Below are positions 62,901-64,000 of a stretch of 64,000 bases of DNA, one piece after another (the first letter of the stretch is position 1; each line of letters begins with the position of its first letter). The DNA comes from Oehlia diaphana. Taxonomy: Eukaryota; Glomeromycota; Glomeromycetes; Glomerales; Glomeraceae. The notes under the pieces are model-generated. The model had not been told where the DNA came from and made no database searches. It saw nothing but the letters and a program-made list of their open reading frames with translations. The stretch is from assembly GCA_003833135.1 (NCBI GenBank), contig QZLH01000001.1:345002-409001 (forward strand), read 5' to 3'. Both the position numbers and the translations under genes were made by a program.

Positions 62901-64000
62901 ATCTTTTTTTGATAATCTAATTAATCTAATTAAAAATATAAAACCTTTCTTATCTCATTTTTAAAAAAGAAAAAAAAAAGGAAAAATTATCAAGAATTTT
63001 AAAATTTATTTTTTTTTTTATAAAATTATCCATATGATTATATTCTTAACTAAATTGTTCATTTTTAAATCTTTTAATTACTCCACGTCAATTATATCTA
63101 ATCGCCTCTTTTCATAAAGATTATAGCACGTGAAAAGCCGGAGACAAATTTCAAGCGCCATAAACAAAAGCATTATTAATAGATAAGGAAACTTAACTTC
63201 TAATGGAAATTGTGCGACAAAATATTGTACGCGTCTTTATACTTAATCATGTGATTGCGCGAAAATTCGGGATTTATTAAAAAAAAAAAAACCATCTTTT
63301 ATCAAAAAAATTTTGAAAAAAATTTTTCATCAGGGAAAAAAAATTTTAATAAACTAAAAAATTCTTTTGAAATTTCTATCATAAATTTTTTTTTTTTATT
63401 TTTGAAAATTTGAAATTTTATTTTTTTTTTTTTTTTCTTTCTAATTTCGTCCTACAGATTCCATCTTTCAATTAATAGGGCTACATTTTGAGATTTTAAA
63501 AGATTTTTCTTTAATTATAAATCAAAACAAGTTGATCATAACTATTTATCATTAATGATGTTTCTATGAAACGATGAAACGACGATTATCACCTGTGATG
63601 GCATGATTTTAAAAGATCCTAATTGATTTTCGATATGGGGCGTTCGGAAGATCTCATCGAATACTGGAAGTTTAAGAATTTATCAAAATAATTGTGGCTT
63701 ACACGGGAATATTTTTTTTAATCAGCTTAAGAAAACTTTTTCTAATGATCAAAATTTCTCGCTCGTGTGACAATTTAAACGTGTTAACGTCAACGCAAAA
63801 AGATCTTGTACTATGTCATTTCGATGCAACAAATACTTTATTAGACTTTTTTAGTGTTGTGACTCAAGGGGTAACAGTACATGGTCCGGGTTCTATCAGT
63901 AAAGTCTGATTATTATTTTAACAAGATGAAATAAAAAGAGTGATTTTTTTCAAAAAAAAAAAAAATTTTTTTTTTTTTTTTTTTCCTTAACAATAGCAAA
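62901..64000. other. Terminal intergenic region, no gene seen
   Basis: AT-rich. The 71-residue frame at 63,694-63,909 has no motif and starts at a non-ATG codon, so it is not called. Confidence 0.45.

Noticed and set aside
1..64000. tRNA, rRNA, CRISPR array or bacterial-type operon
   Set aside because: I looked for GGTTCGA-type B boxes, rRNA blocks and regularly spaced repeats and found none. Regular repeats here are coding minisatellites or transposon ends.

Overview
This window looks like a nuclear contig from an arbuscular mycorrhizal fungus, most likely Rhizophagus or a close relative. That is an inference from four things: very AT-rich intergenic DNA full of poly-A/T runs; compact genes with many short GT-AG introns; protein kinases with the NFNNWTSGNNDID-type leader and paired zinc ribbons, plus Sel1-tailed kinase-like proteins, both expanded in this group; and a tandem array of VIT/VWA proteins. 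I saw no tRNA, rRNA, CRISPR array or bacterial operon.

Left third (1-28,250): MITE-like repeats and motif clusters (about 0.9-2.9 kb); an Atg22-like vacuolar transporter (3,218-5,424, +); a Gir2/RWDD1 RWD protein (6,679-7,978, +) convergent with an FAHD1-type acylpyruvase (8,185-9,480, -); a divergent coiled-coil DUF4048-like protein (10,006-11,297, +); a Tgl3/4/5-type patatin lipase with DUF3336 (13,070-15,721, +); an apparently active zinc-ribbon kinase (16,922-18,601, +); a repeat-rich stretch with nested MITEs; a frameshifted kinase pseudogene (23,462-25,513, +); and a pseudokinase with an MLKL-like N-terminal bundle and Sel1 repeats (25,871-28,241, -).

Middle third (28,250-52,570): a short DNA transposon with a TA target duplication and a 654-base N gap inside it, then four tandem paralogues (A-D, all on -) of a nine-exon VIT + VWA protein. 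Copy C has gained a nucleoporin-like FG/LFG repeat tract. Copy D carries an in-frame TGA. A small secreted ten-cysteine protein (36,474-36,782, +) and a kinase-gene fragment (about 37,102-37,246, -) lie between A and B.

Right third (52,570-64,000): a single-exon CBM48 (AMPK-type glycogen-binding) protein with a C-terminal tail anchor (53,258-56,326, -); more than 4 kb of low-complexity DNA; a fatty-acid 2-hydroxylase with a cytochrome b5 domain (60,629-61,776, -); and a homopolymer region that looks mis-assembled (62,510-62,900).

Several genes concern lipid and storage metabolism (triacylglycerol lipase, sphingolipid fatty-acid hydroxylase, glycogen-binding tail-anchored protein, vacuolar amino-acid efflux), but nothing indicates co-regulation. 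The rest is lineage-specific family expansion (kinases, VIT/VWA) with visible birth and decay. Exon models were built by hand from splice sites and frame continuity. Reading frames were checked across every junction, but there is no transcript evidence.
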